The notes beneath the pieces were generated by a model. That model had not been told where the DNA came from, searched no databases, and was given only the letters and a program-made list of their open reading frames with translations. A stretch of 40,016 nt of DNA from CAYJBH01 sp964369445 (GTDB lineage Bacteria > Bacillota > Clostridia > Oscillospirales > Ruminococcaceae), in contig CAYJFU010000013.1 in the NCBI GenBank assembly GCA_964369445.1, forward strand, positions 1-40,016, read 5' to 3'. Below, in pieces: positions 39,400 through 40,016 of this stretch. How positions within the stretch are numbered: position 1 is the first letter of the stretch; every line of letters starts with the position of its first letter. The position numbers were made by a program, and so were the translations under genes.

Positions 39400-40016
39400 A
39401 CGGTAGTATTAATGATATTTTAGTTGTTTCTGATTTAGATGGTACCCTTGTGCCAAAAGGGGGTATCATCCCGGGGTGCAACGCGGATTTAATACGTCTT
39501 TTTATGATGATGGGCGGCAGCTTTACCATCGCAACTGGACGTAACATCGAGTCTGCACGCCGCTACTACCGACAGTTGAAGTTAACTTTGCCGGCAATAG
39601 TTTACAACGGTGCGGTTATATATGATTACAGTACCGAAAAGGCGCTAGTGGAGCACTTTTTGCCGAAAAGCGAAATACTGTCGGCAATAGGTATCATAAG
39701 ACAGACACTTCCTGAGGCCGGAGTGGCACTTATGGCGGACAATGGCAGAGCATACGTAGTTGTTGCCACCGACGCTATCTATAAGCACCTCAACTACGAG
39801 GGGTACAGTTTTTTGCTCGCTGACGAGCAACTTTTACCGGAAAATTGGTATAAAGCACTTGTTGTTTGTCCCAACACCCGAGCTCAAAAGGAACTGCACG
39901 ACACGCTGAAAAAAAAGCGGATTGATGGCATTGATATAGTATTCTCAAACGAAGAAAATGTCGAACTGTTGCCTAAAGGTGTAACCAAAGCTACAGCATT
40001 AAAGCAGCTTACAAAA
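39396..40016 (+). CDS. HAD phosphatase of the Cof/YidA type (partial, runs off the window)
   Basis: The frame starts with ATG at 39396 overlapping the rluD stop and is open for 207 codons to the end of the window. Motif I is D13-L-D15-G-T17 (VSDLDGTLVP), motif II TIATGRN, and the C2-cap region follows VYNGAVIYDY; ELLPKGVTKATALKQL is the motif preceding the last metal-binding Asp region, which lies outside the window. Such enzymes hydrolyse small sugar or nucleotide phosphates; the substrate is unknown. Its coupling to rluD is probably positional. Confidence 0.88.
   Translation, partial: MNGSINDILVVSDLDGTLVPKGGIIPGCNADLIRLFMMMGGSFTIATGRNIESARRYYRQLKLTLPAIVYNGAVIYDYSTEKALVEHFLPKSEILSAIGIIRQTLPEAGVALMADNGRAYVVVATDAIYKHLNYEGYSFLLADEQLLPENWYKALVVCPNTRAQKELHDTLKKKRIDGIDIVFSNEENVELLPKGVTKATALKQLTK

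Noticed and set aside
1..40016. CRISPR array, tRNA, rRNA, phage or complete insertion sequence
   Set aside because: No regularly spaced repeats, cloverleaf, rRNA segment, transposase or phage structural gene could be recognised.

Overview
The window reads as one stretch of a low-to-mid GC Gram-positive (Firmicutes) chromosome, most likely a clostridial relative of the gut Oscillospirales/Eubacteriales. This is an inference from gene order and protein families: ylxM-ffh-rpsP-khpA-rimM-trmD, miaB-ylbF-mutS-mutL-miaA, yggS-sepF-divIVA-ileS-lspA-rluD, a YfhO membrane protein and SecD/SecF as separate genes. Three runs of exactly ten Ns (15113-15122, 34430-34439, 38716-38725) mark it as a draft, probably metagenome-derived, assembly. 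Almost everything lies on the + strand; the only intact minus-strand gene is a YfbR-like nucleotidase (5366-5953). TTG starts are frequent (nine or ten genes).

Layout. 1-750: gene debris (3' remnant of a DUF4143 ATPase on the minus strand, tail of an unknown + strand gene with its terminator, a startless minus-strand fragment). 751-5347: a consensus promoter, then the SRP/ribosome/tRNA-modification operon ylxM, ffh, rpsP, khpA, rimM, trmD, dus. 5366-9333: yfbR (minus), a large YfhO-family membrane protein and a PilZ/YcgR-type c-di-GMP receptor with its own promoter. 9334-9625: an intergenic region with a terminator, a candidate minus-strand structured RNA and the promoter of the next operon. 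9626-13836: a compact accessory operon, FkbH-like protein, acyl carrier protein, MaoC dehydratase, SDR reductase, GNAT acyltransferase. An aspartate aminotransferase follows (its stop is lost in an N gap). 15187-18295: secD, secF and a sugar-isomerase-like TIM barrel. 18524-31861: small unknown protein, radC, uvrB, uvrA, miaB, ylbF (ricA-like), mutS, mutL, miaA, i.e. a DNA repair and tRNA modification block. 31858-40016: HlyD-like envelope protein, yggS, sepF, divIVA, ileS, lspA, rluD and a partial HAD phosphatase, i.e. a division/envelope/translation block.

How it fits together. Most genes are housekeeping and tightly packed, with stop/start overlaps that suggest translational coupling. The most distinctive parts are (i) the FkbH-ACP-MaoC-SDR-GNAT cassette, which looks able to load a small acyl group on a carrier protein, alter it and transfer it to an amine or alcohol; and (ii) a 70-nt minus-strand element at 9447-9516 that folds into three stacked helices containing four G-U pairs on that strand only, preceded by an extended -10 promoter. 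No CRISPR array, tRNA, rRNA, complete mobile element or known riboswitch class was recognised.
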